A stretch of 64,000 nucleotides of DNA from CALDOK01 sp964481655 (GCA_964481655.1 CAYZVO010000005.1:24285-88284), one strand, 5' to 3'; shown: positions 40,491 through 49,230, counted from the first letter of the stretch. The notes: generated by a model not told the origin, from the sequence alone. Program-made: numbers and translations.

Positions 40491-42344
40491 TCAGGTCTCG
40501 AAGTCGGTGGTGGTGTCGCCCTGCATCAGGGGCAACTCCACCACGAAGGTGGTGCCACCCTCGGCGCGGCTGCGATGATGCAGTCGGCCGCCGTGGCCTT
40601 TCACGATCTCGTTGGCGATGAACAGGCCCAGACCCTGGCCGGTGAGGCCCGGGTTGTCCTCGTCCTCGGCGTAGAAGAACTTGTCGTAGATGGACTCGGC
40701 CAGCTCGGCGGGGATGCCCGGGCCCTCGTCGCTGACCTGGATGCGGACCGTGCGGGCGTCCTCGGGGCCGGTCAGCTCGGCCTGGATGAGGACCTCACCG
40801 CCCTTGGGACTGAACTTGCAGGCGTTGGAGACCAGGTTGCTGGCCACCTGGCCCAGCCGGCCTTCGTCGGCGTGCAGGGTCGGCAGATCCGGCGCGATGT
40901 CGAAGACGATTCGGGCTCTGTTGCTGTGGGCCGCGGTCTGGAAGACCCCGCCCATGAGTTGCAGCACCGCCTCGAGGTTAACCACCCCCAGGTCCAAGAG
41001 CAGCGCGCCGGTCNNNNNNNNNNGGGGGGGGGGGGGGGCCTGCCGGGGGGGTTGGCCGGGGCTGTTGGGGGCGGGGGGGGGGGGGGCGGGGGGGGGCACC
41101 CCCGCGCCGATGTGTTGCAGCAGCGCCTCGAGGTTCACCTCCCCCAGGTCCATGCGCAGCGCGCCGGTCTCGATGCGGGTCAGGTCCAGGAAGCGGTCCA
41201 CGATGCCCGACAGGCGCATGCTCTCTTTGTCCATGACCTCGAGGAAGCTCTGGCGCTCGTCCTCCTCGATGTCGTCGTACATGGTGAGCATGCGGGCGTA
41301 GATGCAGATGGAGACCAGGGGCGTCTTGAGGTCGTGGGCCACGATCCGCAGGAACTCGGACTTCTTGGTGTCGATGCGCTCGAGGTCCTCGACGGCCTTC
41401 ACCAGCCGGTCGTTGACGGCGGCCAGCTCGGCGTTCTTGGAGCGCAGCTCGTCGTTCTTGAGCGCCACGATCTCGTCTCGGGCCCGGCGCAGGTCGTCGA
41501 ACTTCTCCTCGACCGCCTCCATGGACTCGATCAGGGAGCGGTCCAGCTCGGAGGCCAGCTTCGCGTTCCAGCGGTCGGAGCTCTGGGCCTCGATCAGGGC
41601 CCCGATCAGGTAGCCCACGCCGAGCACCATGCCCGGCGCGGCGATGTCCATCGCGAGAGAGTCCGAGGAGAACAGCAGCCCCGCGGTCACCAGGTCGATC
41701 AGCACCACCAGGCCCGCCAACATCACCCCGATCACCCGGGCGATGGCGCTGGGCTTGTTGACCCAGCGCAGCTCGTAGATGCAGCGATCGGCGCCGTGGG
41801 CCTGGCACTGCAGCTCGGTCGCGCGGGCCGGGGGGGAGCCTTGCACCGTGGGCACAGCGGCCAGCTCACCGATGGCGTCCAGGCAGGCCAGCTCGCTCTG
41901 CTCGTACCCGGGCTTGTGCTTCAGGGCGAGCACGGCCTTGTTCTTGGTGAGCTCCAGGATCTCGTAGTTGGCGACCTTGGTGTACTTGGGGACCTGTCGC
42001 ACCACCTCGCGGTAGATCAGCTCGGGCTTCCCGAAGGCGGCCAGCAGCCAGTACAGGTGCCCGTAGCCCTCGGGGCTGGCCACGCAGAGCCCCGCCTCGA
42101 AGGGGGCCTTGGGGTTGCCGGTGTAGCGCACGAGCTCCTCGAGGAAGCGCTTGTAGAACTCGTGGGACATCCAGTTGTGCTCGTCGAGCAGGTAGGCGGC
42201 GGGCAGGCCCGCGGCCTCGGCGATCTCGGTGAAGGCCTGCTCCCCGTGCTGCTGCCGCAGGTAGGTGAAGACCGGCCGCACCAGCCGGCAGGAGTGCTCC
42301 ATGAGCGTGTAGGCCGGGTTGGGCTCGGGCTGCGTGGCGGTCAT
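40491..42344 (-). CDS. Membrane histidine kinase with V4R-like sensor region (gene interrupted by an assembly gap)
   Basis: About 585 genuine residues. Residues ~1-185 form a cytoplasmic sensor ending in TELQCQAHGADRCIYELRW, like the end of V4R domains (C-x-x-x-G-x-x-x-C). Two membrane helices follow (IGVMLAGLVVLIDL and IAAPGMVLGVGYLIGALI), a coiled coil, then the H-box IVAHDLKTPLVS, N-box NLVSNACKFS, SDEGPGIP and TGQGLGLFI of the HATPase domain. The N-run at 41014-41023 and the repeated ends around it insert ~40 false residues; collapsing them restores a continuous kinase. ATG at 42344 overlaps the upstream GNAT-SPT stop by 4 nt. Confidence 0.85.
   Translation of the reverse strand: MTATQPEPNPAYTLMEHSCRLVRPVFTYLRQQHGEQAFTEIAEAAGLPAAYLLDEHNWMSHEFYKRFLEELVRYTGNPKAPFEAGLCVASPEGYGHLYWLLAAFGKPELIYREVVRQVPKYTKVANYEILELTKNKAVLALKHKPGYEQSELACLDAIGELAAVPTVQGSPPARATELQCQAHGADRCIYELRWVNKPSAIARVIGVMLAGLVVLIDLVTAGLLFSSDSLAMDIAAPGMVLGVGYLIGALIEAQSSDRWNAKLASELDRSLIESMEAVEEKFDDLRRARDEIVALKNDELRSKNAELAAVNDRLVKAVEDLERIDTKKSEFLRIVAHDLKTPLVSICIYARMLTMYDDIEEDERQSFLEVMDKESMRLSGIVDRFLDLTRIETGALRMDLGEVNLEALLQHIGAGVPPPAPPPPAPNSPGQPPRQAPPPPXXXXTGALLLDLGVVNLEAVLQLMGGVFQTAAHSNRARIVFDIAPDLPTLHADEGRLGQVASNLVSNACKFSPKGGEVLIQAELTGPEDARTVRIQVSDEGPGIPAELAESIYDKFFYAEDEDNPGLTGQGLGLFIANEIVKGHGGRLHHRSRAEGGTTFVVELPLMQGDTTTDFET
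40947..41013. repeat. Duplicated contig end, copy A
   Basis: This 67-bp stretch next to the N-run is nearly the same as 41101-41169 on the other side (both ending CAGCGCGCCGGTC), with a few mismatches of sequencing-error type. It is an unmerged overlap at a scaffold join, not a biological repeat. Confidence 0.8.
41014..41023. other. Assembly gap (10 N)
   Basis: Ten N followed by ~75 bases of G-rich low-complexity sequence (41024-41098) that encodes a false Pro-rich insert in the histidine kinase. Correct sequence probably joins 40946 to 41101 with the duplicate removed. Confidence 0.95.
41101..41169. repeat. Duplicated contig end, copy B
   Basis: Second copy of the sequence at 40947-41013. 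This copy keeps the better protein reading (GALRMDLGEVNLEALLQHI) and continues into the H-box side of the kinase. Confidence 0.8.
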
Positions 42345-44776
42345 GGGGCGCACCCCTGCGTTGTGGATGGCGGGGGAAAGTCCCGACAGCGTACCGCGGC
42401 GAACACGGCCAGGGCCTGATGGATCTGCTCCGGTGTGTGGGTCGCCATGACCGACAGGCGCAGCTGTTCGCAGCCCTTGGGCACGGCGGGGCTGAGCACC
42501 GGGTTGGTGTAGACGCCTCGCTCCATCAGGGTGTGGTGCAGGCCCAGGGTCAGCAGTTCGTCGCCGGTCTCGAGGGCCAGGATCGGCGTGCCGTGGCCGC
42601 GCACCTGGTAGCCCAGGGCCCGCAGGCCCGCGGCCAAGTGCTCGGCGTTGTGGCGCAGGGCCTCCCGCCGCTCCGGCTCGTCGCGCACCACGGCCAGGGC
42701 TTCCCGGACCGTGGCGATCACGGACGGGGGCAGGCTGGCGGAGAAGACATGGGGCCTGGACTCGTGGCGCAGGTGGTCGAGCACGGTGGCGGGGCCGGCC
42801 ACGAAGCCGCCCACGGCCGCCAGGCTCTTGCTGAAGGTGCCGGTGATGAGGTCCACGGCGTCGAGCACCCCCAGCAGCTCACAGCTGCCGCGGCCACCGG
42901 GGCCGATGGTCCCGATGCCGTGGGCGTCGTCCACCAGCACCCGCGCGCCGTAGCGGCGGGCCAGGGCCACGATGGCGGGCAGGGGGGCCAGGACCCCCTC
43001 CATGCTGAACAGGCCGTCGGTCGCGATGATGGTCGGACGCTTCGACTCCTGGATCAGGCGGGTCTCGAGGTGCCCCATGTCGAGGTGGTCGTAGGTCCTC
43101 AGCCGCGCGCCGCTGAGGCGCGCGCCGTCCACCAGGCTGGCGTGGCTGCGGGCGTCCAACAGCACCGTGTCGTTGTAGTTCAACAGGCCGAACAGCACCC
43201 CCAGGTTTCCCTGGTACCCGGTGCTGTACAGCAGGGCGCGCTCCTTGCCCAGGAAGGCGGCCAGCTCCCGCTCGAGGGCCTGGTGGGCCACGGTCGTGCC
43301 GTTGAGCAGCGGCGATCCCGAGCAGCTGGTGCCGCAGCGGTGGATGGCGTCGGCGGCGGCTCGCTGCAGGCGGGGATCGGTGCTCAGGCCCAGGTAGCTG
43401 TTGGTGCCCAGCATCACGACGGGGCGTCCCTCCTGTTCGATCACGGGCTCTTGAGCGCCGTCGAAGGGAGGGCAGAACGAGTACAGGCCCATCAGGCGCA
43501 GCAGGTCGATGCGGGTGGCGCTGTGGGCTTGGCGGAAGCTGTCGTCTCCGGGGTCGGGGGCCAGGGCTCGGGCGTCGTTGGCCAGCGAGCGGGGCTGAGG
43601 CGTGGAGGCGCCGAAGGGTCGGCTGCGGTTGACGGGCTGGCGGATGCCGCGCCGCAGCAGCTCGGCGAAGGCCTGGGTGAGCCCGGGATCGCGCACGTGC
43701 TTGACGTAGTAGACCAGCGGCTCGCTGCGACAGCCCAGGCCGTGCTTCGGGCCGTAGGTGGTGATGCCGAAGCTCACCCTCTCCAGCCCGCGCTCCCAGG
43801 CCATGCGCAGGGCGCCCAGGTACAGGTTGAAGTAGCTGTGCAGCTCGCCATTGTGCTCGTAGTCCAGGCCGCAGTGGGCGGCGAAGAGCTCGTCGTCCCC
43901 AAGCAGGATCAGGAAGTAGCCCTCGATGCGCCCGCCTCGTTCCACGGCGAGCAGGGTGCTGCGTTCGGGGAGCTCGCTGTCGATGGCCCGGAACCAGTCC
44001 TCGTTCAGCAGTTCGTGCTCGTAGTCGCTCGCCCGCTCGTGGACCTGTCCCCAGAGCTCCGCCAGGCGCGGGGCGTGCTCGCCGAAGCGGGGGATCTCGA
44101 CCAGCCGGGCACCCCCGCGTTCCAGCCGCTGCATGGAGTGGCGGAAGATCAAGCGCTTCTTGTGCTTCAGCGCTGTCAGGTAGGCGTCGAAGTCGGCGTG
44201 GGTCAGGCGCATCGCGGCCCGCGGGAACCCCAGCACCGGCTGCCAGCCGTCGGCCTCGAGGGCCTCCCAGGGCCCCCGCTCATCGAAGGGCACGTCGCGG
44301 AGGATGGCCACGTCGCCGCCGCGCTCCCGCCCGACGGCCTCGACCTCGGCGGCCATGGCCCGCAGGTGGACGCCCTCCAGGGGGCCGGTGGCGTGCAGGC
44401 CCGGGCCGATGGCCGTCAGGTGGCCACACTCGACCACGCGCAGCTGCATGAAGCCGGGCAGCCAGCCCTCGAGGGCCCGGCGCACCGGGGGGGTGATCTC
44501 CCCACCCAGGCGCGCCAGCTGCATGTCCAGCAGGAAGAGGTGCCCGATGCCCACCGCCCGCTCGCCCCGGCGCGCCAGCAGGTACCAGGGCTCGGCGTCG
44601 TTCAGTCCGGCCCGCTCGGCCGCCAGCAGGTGCCCGCGCTCCAGCCCCACCGCGTCGGTCGGGGCGAGATGCTCCCATTCTGGGGGCAGATCCCGGGCGG
44701 ATCGGTACCGCTCCACCGTGCAGGGGGACCGGGGCCCAGCGCCACGGGGGCGCATCTGGAGGGATGGGGTGTTCAC
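42341..44776 (-). CDS. Bifunctional fusion: GNAT-type N-acyltransferase plus serine palmitoyltransferase-like enzyme
   Basis: An 811-residue two-domain protein. Residues ~20-400 resemble the GNAT/BioF2-type acyltransferases used as bacterial ceramide synthases. Residues ~425-805 are an alpha-oxoamine synthase of the SPT/KBL/BioF family: TNSYLGLS, GSPLLNGT, DDAHGIGTIGPGGRG and the PLP lysine in GTFSKSLAAVGGF (Lys ~650). SPT condenses an acyl chain with serine to 3-ketosphinganine; a GNAT partner then N-acylates it. Having ACP and acyl-AMP ligase genes nearby fits the bacterial sphingolipid route, where acyl-ACP is the substrate. KBL or BioF activity is the alternative. GTG at 44776 follows GGTGGAG. 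Head of the operon that ends with the ligase gene. Confidence 0.8.
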   Translation of the reverse strand: MNTPSLQMRPRGAGPRSPCTVERYRSARDLPPEWEHLAPTDAVGLERGHLLAAERAGLNDAEPWYLLARRGERAVGIGHLFLLDMQLARLGGEITPPVRRALEGWLPGFMQLRVVECGHLTAIGPGLHATGPLEGVHLRAMAAEVEAVGRERGGDVAILRDVPFDERGPWEALEADGWQPVLGFPRAAMRLTHADFDAYLTALKHKKRLIFRHSMQRLERGGARLVEIPRFGEHAPRLAELWGQVHERASDYEHELLNEDWFRAIDSELPERSTLLAVERGGRIEGYFLILLGDDELFAAHCGLDYEHNGELHSYFNLYLGALRMAWERGLERVSFGITTYGPKHGLGCRSEPLVYYVKHVRDPGLTQAFAELLRRGIRQPVNRSRPFGASTPQPRSLANDARALAPDPGDDSFRQAHSATRIDLLRLMGLYSFCPPFDGAQEPVIEQEGRPVVMLGTNSYLGLSTDPRLQRAAADAIHRCGTSCSGSPLLNGTTVAHQALERELAAFLGKERALLYSTGYQGNLGVLFGLLNYNDTVLLDARSHASLVDGARLSGARLRTYDHLDMGHLETRLIQESKRPTIIATDGLFSMEGVLAPLPAIVALARRYGARVLVDDAHGIGTIGPGGRGSCELLGVLDAVDLITGTFSKSLAAVGGFVAGPATVLDHLRHESRPHVFSASLPPSVIATVREALAVVRDEPERREALRHNAEHLAAGLRALGYQVRGHGTPILALETGDELLTLGLHHTLMERGVYTNPVLSPAVPKGCEQLRLSVMATHTPEQIHQALAVFAAVRCRDFPPPSTTQGCAP

Positions 44777-44849
44777 CGGGCTCCACCGGGTGGTGCTTCG
44801 AGGGAGCGACGCTTCACGCCGTCATCATAGATCAGCTGGCCCCATCGGA

Positions 44850-44855
44850 TAGGAT
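44850..44855 (+). promoter_or_regulatory. -10-like TAGGAT before psd
   Basis: TAGGAT preceded by GGA, 22 nt before the ATG at 44878, with GGAAGG as ribosome binding site between them. No clear -35 element. Same pattern as the other TAGGNT elements of this window. Confidence 0.3.
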
Positions 44856-44877
44856 CGGGGCCCACCCTGGAAGGACC

Positions 44878-45717
44878 ATGCGCGACGCCCTCATCGTCAA
44901 CGTGCTCTCCGTGCTGCCCCGCGAGCGGCTGGCGCGGCTCATGGGTTGGCTCACCCGCCGACGCCTGCCCCGGCTGCTGCACCGCTGGCTGCTGCACTGG
45001 TTCGTGGCCCACTACAGGGTCGACATGAGCGAGGCCGAGGGCGGCATCGACGACTACCCCAGCCTGGCCGAGTTCTTCGTCAGGGACCTGAAACCCGGCG
45101 TGCGGCCCCTGTGCACCGAGCCCGGGGTGGTGGTCTCCCCCGCCGACTCCCAGGTGGCGGCCTTCGGCAAGGTCACCAGCGACACCATCCCCCAGGGGGG
45201 CACCCACAAGGCCAGCATCCGGGAGATGCTGGGGGGCGATCATCCGTTCGAGGGCGGCGACTACGCGGTGCTCTATCTGTCGCCCCCTGACTACCACCGG
45301 GTCCACGCCCCGGTCACCGGCCGGGTGGCGCGTTGGAGCTATCTGCCCGGCAAGCTCTTCCCCGTCTTCGCGGCCTGCGTCGAGATGGTGGACGGCGTCT
45401 TCTCCCGCAACGAGCGCCTGGTCACCTGGCTCGACAGTGAGCACGGTCAGGTGGCGGTGGTGATGCTCGGCGCCTTCGGCGTGGGGCGCATGACCGCCGT
45501 CTACACCGACCTGATCACCAACACCGGCGGCGCGGCCTGCGACGAGCGGCCCACCGATCCCCCAGCTCTCGAGCGGGGCGACGAGCTGGGTCGCTTCCAC
45601 ATGGGCAGCACCGTGATCCTGTTCTTCGAGCCCGGCCGCATCCAGTGGGAGCTGGAGCTCGGCCAGCGGCCGCGGGTCAAGGCTCGGATCGCCTCCGCCC
45701 TGGACCGCGAGGCCTAG
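44878..45717 (+). CDS. psd: Phosphatidylserine decarboxylase proenzyme
   Basis: A 279-residue PSD of the E. coli type. It shows the catalytic Asp in SPADSQV, His in PPDYHRVHAPVTG, and the self-cleavage/pyruvoyl Ser in FHMGSTVILF (GST in place of LGST). Processing gives a large beta and a small alpha subunit; the enzyme makes phosphatidylethanolamine at the inner membrane. ATG at 44878 follows GGAAGG. It is divergent to the SPT-like fusion with a 101-bp intergenic region and is followed after 3 bp by the zinc-finger membrane protein. Its position beside sphingolipid-type genes may reflect lipid head-group supply, which I infer only from context. Confidence 0.93.
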   Translation: MRDALIVNVLSVLPRERLARLMGWLTRRRLPRLLHRWLLHWFVAHYRVDMSEAEGGIDDYPSLAEFFVRDLKPGVRPLCTEPGVVVSPADSQVAAFGKVTSDTIPQGGTHKASIREMLGGDHPFEGGDYAVLYLSPPDYHRVHAPVTGRVARWSYLPGKLFPVFAACVEMVDGVFSRNERLVTWLDSEHGQVAVVMLGAFGVGRMTAVYTDLITNTGGAACDERPTDPPALERGDELGRFHMGSTVILFFEPGRIQWELELGQRPRVKARIASALDREA

Positions 45718-45720
45718 CCG

Positions 45721-46458
45721 GTGTCCGCGCCCTCCCCTGGGGCGCCCCCGGAGCCCCGCTGCGCGCGCCACCCGGCGCAGACGGCGTTCGAGCGCTGTCC
45801 GGTCTGCGGGGATCAGCTCTGCGAGGTCTGCATGGGCCTGGCCTGCGAGGCGTCGGACTGTCCCCGGGCCGGCCCGAAGGGCGACAGCTGGGCCTACCCC
45901 GTCCCCTGGGAGCTCTCGGCCCGGCTGGGCTGGGCGCGGGGCTTCACCCACACCGTGGCGCGGCTGGTGGTCCAGCCGGGGCGCTTCTTCCGGGCGCTGC
46001 CCTGGCGGGGCTCCCTCGCGCTGCCCGTGGGCTTCGCTGCGCTGTGCTTCACCATCGGCGCCGGCCTGGTCCTGGTCGGGGTGGCCTGGCGTGACCTGCC
46101 GGGCTCCCTGCCCGCGCTGCTGGTCGTGCTGCTGGCGCTGCCCTTTGTGGGCCTGTACCGCGGCGTGGGCATGGGCCTGCTGCTCTGGGTGGGCCTGGGG
46201 ATCCTCGAGGGCCGGGCGCGCCCGTTCCGGGCGGTCATGCGGATCAGCTCCTACGCCATGGGGGCTGATCTGCTGCTGCCCATCGCGGGCCTGGGGGTCT
46301 ACGCGGGCACGGTGCTGCAGGTGGTCGCCCTGCGGCGGGGGCTCGACGTCCGCCTGTGGCGGGCGGTGCTGGTGGCCTGCTTCCCCCTGGCCCTGTTCCA
46401 CCTGGTGGTGCTCGGGGCCCTCGCCCTGTACCTGGCCCTGAGCGGGCAGCGTTTCTGA
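45721..46458 (+). CDS. Membrane protein with B-box-like zinc finger and Yip1-like domain
   Basis: A 245-residue protein. The N-terminal ~50 residues carry a B-box-like zinc finger (CARHP, then CPVCGDQLCEVC and CEASDCP), proposed in bacteria to bind zinc or proteins. The rest has five or six hydrophobic helices, similar to Yip1/YIP1-like membrane domains common in Myxococcota. GTG at 45721 follows psd by 3 bp. The stop overlaps the next ATG by 1 nt (TGATG). No enzymatic motif is seen. Confidence 0.72.
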   Translation: MSAPSPGAPPEPRCARHPAQTAFERCPVCGDQLCEVCMGLACEASDCPRAGPKGDSWAYPVPWELSARLGWARGFTHTVARLVVQPGRFFRALPWRGSLALPVGFAALCFTIGAGLVLVGVAWRDLPGSLPALLVVLLALPFVGLYRGVGMGLLLWVGLGILEGRARPFRAVMRISSYAMGADLLLPIAGLGVYAGTVLQVVALRRGLDVRLWRAVLVACFPLALFHLVVLGALALYLALSGQRF

Positions 46459-47795
46459 TGGTCGGGGTGCTGCTGGTGGGCGCGGCCCTGGCGGGTGAGC
46501 CCCTCGCCCTCGAGCACCGGGCGTTCGAGCTGGACAACGGCCTGCGTGTCGTGCTGCACGCCGAGCCTCGGGCGCCGGTGGTGAGCGTGCAGCTGCTGGT
46601 GGCCGCGGGAGGTCGGGACGACCCGGAGGGCAGGGCGGGGATGGCCCACCTGCTCGAACACGCCATGTTCACGGGCACCGCGCGGGTGCCCGGGCAGGGC
46701 TTCGATCTGGAGCTCGAGGCCCTGGGCGGCGACGCCAACGCCTGGACCCACTACGACTGGACGGGGTTCGTGACCACGGTCCCGCCGGGGGCGCTGGAGC
46801 GCACGCTGGTGCTCGAGGCCGACCGGCTGCGGGCGCCGAGCCTGGCGCCGCTGGCCGTGGACACCCAGCGGCGGGTGGTGGAGGCCGAGGCGGGGGGGCT
46901 GCTCGCCACGGCCCACGGTCAGGACGCCCCGGTGCTGGCGGCGCTGCTCTACCCGGACCATCCCTACGGTCGGGACCTCATCGGGCTCGGCGGGAAGGAT
47001 GCGCCCGCGGATCTCGCCGCCCTCGATGCCGCGGGGCTGCGGGCCTTCCACCGCGCCCGCTACGCGCCCGCGAGCTGTGTGCTGGCCATCGCCGGGGACA
47101 TCGACCTGGACGCCACCGAGGGTTGGGTGCGCGGGAGCTACGGCGCCATCCCCGATCGCGCCGGTGTGGTGCGCCCCGCGGGCCCAGCGCCAGAGCTGGG
47201 CGAGGAGCTGCGGACTCTGCTGCCCGCCGATGTCGCGAGCGCCACCCTCTACGCCGGCTGGCGCGGGGTCCCCATGGGCCACCCCGACGAGCCGGCCCTG
47301 GCCATGCTCGCCTGGTTGCTCGCCAACGACGGCCCGCTGCAGCGGCGGCTGGTGGACCGGGGCCGGGCGCGGTCGGTGCAGGCCTGGAGCGACGCCTGGG
47401 AGCTGGGTGGCGGCGTCGTGGTGGCCCTACGCGCCGACGAGGGGCGGCTGGCGCCCCTGCGGCGGGTGCTGGATCGCGAGCTGCAGCGGCTGGCGCGCCG
47501 GGGGCCCGATCCCGCGCGCCTCGAGCGGGCCCGGGGCGCCTGGGAGAACCGCTGGTTGCGGGCCGCGGATCCCGTCTCCGGCAGGGCCTCGCTCATGGCC
47601 CAGTGTGCGGCCCGTGAGCTGCCCCCCGACTGCGCCGGGGCCGAGCTCGCTCGCTTCCAGGCGGTCACCCCCGCCGATGTGCAGCGGGTGGCCCGGGGGC
47701 TGGTGGACGCGCCGGGCCGGGTGCTGCTGTCGGTGGTGGCCGAGGACGAGGCGACGCGGGCCCTGCGGGGCTCCGAGCCGGTGGTGCTGCCGTGA
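46458..47795 (+). CDS. M16 zinc peptidase (catalytic member of a pair)
   Basis: A 445-residue secreted M16 peptidase with a short signal peptide (MVGVLLVGAALAG). The inverted zinc motif HLLEH is present near residue 71 in GMAHLLEHAMF, and the distant Glu ligand lies in RRVVEAEAGGL about 75 residues on. M16 family enzymes are two-domain clamshell proteases of periplasmic or outer-membrane peptides. The following gene encodes an inactive-looking homologue that starts within its stop, as in known heterodimeric M16 pairs (one active, one with lost zinc site). Substrate unknown. Confidence 0.88.
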   Translation: MVGVLLVGAALAGEPLALEHRAFELDNGLRVVLHAEPRAPVVSVQLLVAAGGRDDPEGRAGMAHLLEHAMFTGTARVPGQGFDLELEALGGDANAWTHYDWTGFVTTVPPGALERTLVLEADRLRAPSLAPLAVDTQRRVVEAEAGGLLATAHGQDAPVLAALLYPDHPYGRDLIGLGGKDAPADLAALDAAGLRAFHRARYAPASCVLAIAGDIDLDATEGWVRGSYGAIPDRAGVVRPAGPAPELGEELRTLLPADVASATLYAGWRGVPMGHPDEPALAMLAWLLANDGPLQRRLVDRGRARSVQAWSDAWELGGGVVVALRADEGRLAPLRRVLDRELQRLARRGPDPARLERARGAWENRWLRAADPVSGRASLMAQCAARELPPDCAGAELARFQAVTPADVQRVARGLVDAPGRVLLSVVAEDEATRALRGSEPVVLP

Positions 47796-49159
47796 TGGGC
47801 CCCCTGCTCGCGTTGGCCATCGGCCTGGCGGCGGCTGATCCGGTGCTCGTCGAGGCGACGACCAGCGCCGTGCCGGAGCTGCCGGCGGCCGAGGGCGTGG
47901 CCGCCGTGGCGCTTCCGCCGGTGACCGTGCGCTCGCTCCCGGGGGGCGCCCAGCTGTGGGAGGCGCCTGTGGCGAGCTCTCCCCTGGTGGCTGTCGAGCT
48001 GGTGTGGACCCTGCCCCCCGACCTCATGGACCCGGCGATGGCTCGCGCCCTGCGGCTGCTGCCGGGGATGATCGACGCGGGCGCGCTGGGGGCGCCCGAT
48101 GGCGGCCTGGACGCCCAGCTCGAGCCCATGGGGGCCACGGTGCGCGTCGGCGCGGAGCGCACCGGTCTGCGCCTGCGATTGCTGGTCCCCCCAGAGGGGC
48201 TCGGCCCGGCCCTGGCCACCGTGGGCGAGGCCTTGGCGGCGCCGGCCTGTGACCAGCGCGAGCTGTCGAGGTGGATCGAGCGCACCGACGCCGCCCTCGC
48301 GCGCGCCGGCGCGTCCTCGAACGGCGAGCTGGGGAGGGTGGAGGCCCGCGGCCTGTACCCGCCTGGGCACCCGCTGGCCCCCTGGGAGGGCAGCGTCGCC
48401 CTCGAGCGCGGGGCGCTGCTCGAGCAGCACGCGCGCCTGCGGTCGCGGGGCGGTGCCGTGGTGGTGCTGGCCGGCCCGGTGGGGGCAGCCGAGCGGGATC
48501 TGGTGGCGGAGGCTCTGTCCTTCCTGGGGCCGCCCCCCGCTGCGGCCGAGCTGTCTTCCGCGCGGGTGGAGCCCGGTCGATCCTCCTGGCTCATCGAGCG
48601 CCCCGGGGCGCGGCAGGTGCGGATCTCGGTGAGCTGGCCGGTGCCCCCGGAGCTGAGCTGGGCCGAGGCGCAGCTGACGGCGGACCTGCTGGGCGGCGGC
48701 GCCACCGCGCGGCTGGATCGGCGCCTGCGCGAGGAGCTCGGCCTGGTCTACGAGGCCCGGGCCCGGATCCTGCGCCGGCCCGGGCACGCCGTGCTGCGGG
48801 TCACCACCCGGGTGGACGAGGCCCGGGCTGTCGAGGCGGTGACGGCGCTGGGTGCGGAGCTCGAGGCCATGGTCGGCGTCAGCGCCGCCGAGCTGCAGCG
48901 GGCCCGGGCCACGCGCCTGTTCGCGGTGGCGCGATCCCTGGACGGCGCCGAAGGCACGGCGGCCGCGCTGGCGGAGCTCGCGGCGCTGGGGCTCACCCCC
49001 GCGGAGCGTCAGGAGGAGCTCGATGCCCTGGCCTCGACCCCCTTCGAGACCGTGCGCGCCGACGCCGCCCGCCTGCTGGACCCCGCCACCGCGGCCTGGG
49101 TGATCCTGGGGAGCGGCGAGGCCCTCTTCGAGCTGGAGCCCCACCTGCCGCGCCCCTGA
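47792..49159 (+). CDS. M16 peptidase-like protein lacking the zinc motif
   Basis: A 455-residue M16-fold protein with a signal peptide (LLALAIGLAAA). There is no HxxEH motif: where it should be, around residue 95, the sequence runs ALRLLPGMIDAGAL. The C-terminal half keeps M16 features, e.g. TARLDRRLREELGLVYEARA (the usual R-Y region). It is therefore likely the non-catalytic subunit that forms a heterodimer with the preceding enzyme. GTG at 47792 overlaps its stop by 4 nt. The downstream 98 bp holds an inverted repeat and a -10-like element for the next gene. Confidence 0.82.
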   Translation: MMGPLLALAIGLAAADPVLVEATTSAVPELPAAEGVAAVALPPVTVRSLPGGAQLWEAPVASSPLVAVELVWTLPPDLMDPAMARALRLLPGMIDAGALGAPDGGLDAQLEPMGATVRVGAERTGLRLRLLVPPEGLGPALATVGEALAAPACDQRELSRWIERTDAALARAGASSNGELGRVEARGLYPPGHPLAPWEGSVALERGALLEQHARLRSRGGAVVVLAGPVGAAERDLVAEALSFLGPPPAAAELSSARVEPGRSSWLIERPGARQVRISVSWPVPPELSWAEAQLTADLLGGGATARLDRRLREELGLVYEARARILRRPGHAVLRVTTRVDEARAVEAVTALGAELEAMVGVSAAELQRARATRLFAVARSLDGAEGTAAALAELAALGLTPAERQEELDALASTPFETVRADAARLLDPATAAWVILGSGEALFELEPHLPRP

Positions 49160-49182
49160 GCGAAGGGGGTTTCACCCAGCCC

Positions 49183-49201
49183 GGGGGTGACGCTCACCCC
49201 C
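49183..49201. terminator. GC-rich perfect hairpin after the M16 pair
   Basis: GGGGGTGA-CGC-TCACCCCC, an 8-bp perfect stem with a 3-nt loop, 23 nt after the M16-like stop. No U tract follows, so it may be a terminator of non-canonical type, an RNA stabiliser or an operator for the GH79 promoter just downstream. Confidence 0.35.
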
Positions 49202-49224
49202 CGTCTCGCCGAAACGGCTCGCGA

Positions 49225-49230
49225 TAGGGT
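49225..49230 (+). promoter_or_regulatory. -10-like TAGGGT before the GH79 gene
   Basis: TAGGGT in GCGATAGGGT, 27 nt before the ATG at 49258, with TGGAGG as ribosome binding site. The -35 region is not obvious. Confidence 0.3.

Noticed and set aside
41024..41100. Pro-rich insertion in the histidine kinase
   Set aside because: It is encoded by G-run noise next to the N-run and is not real sequence.
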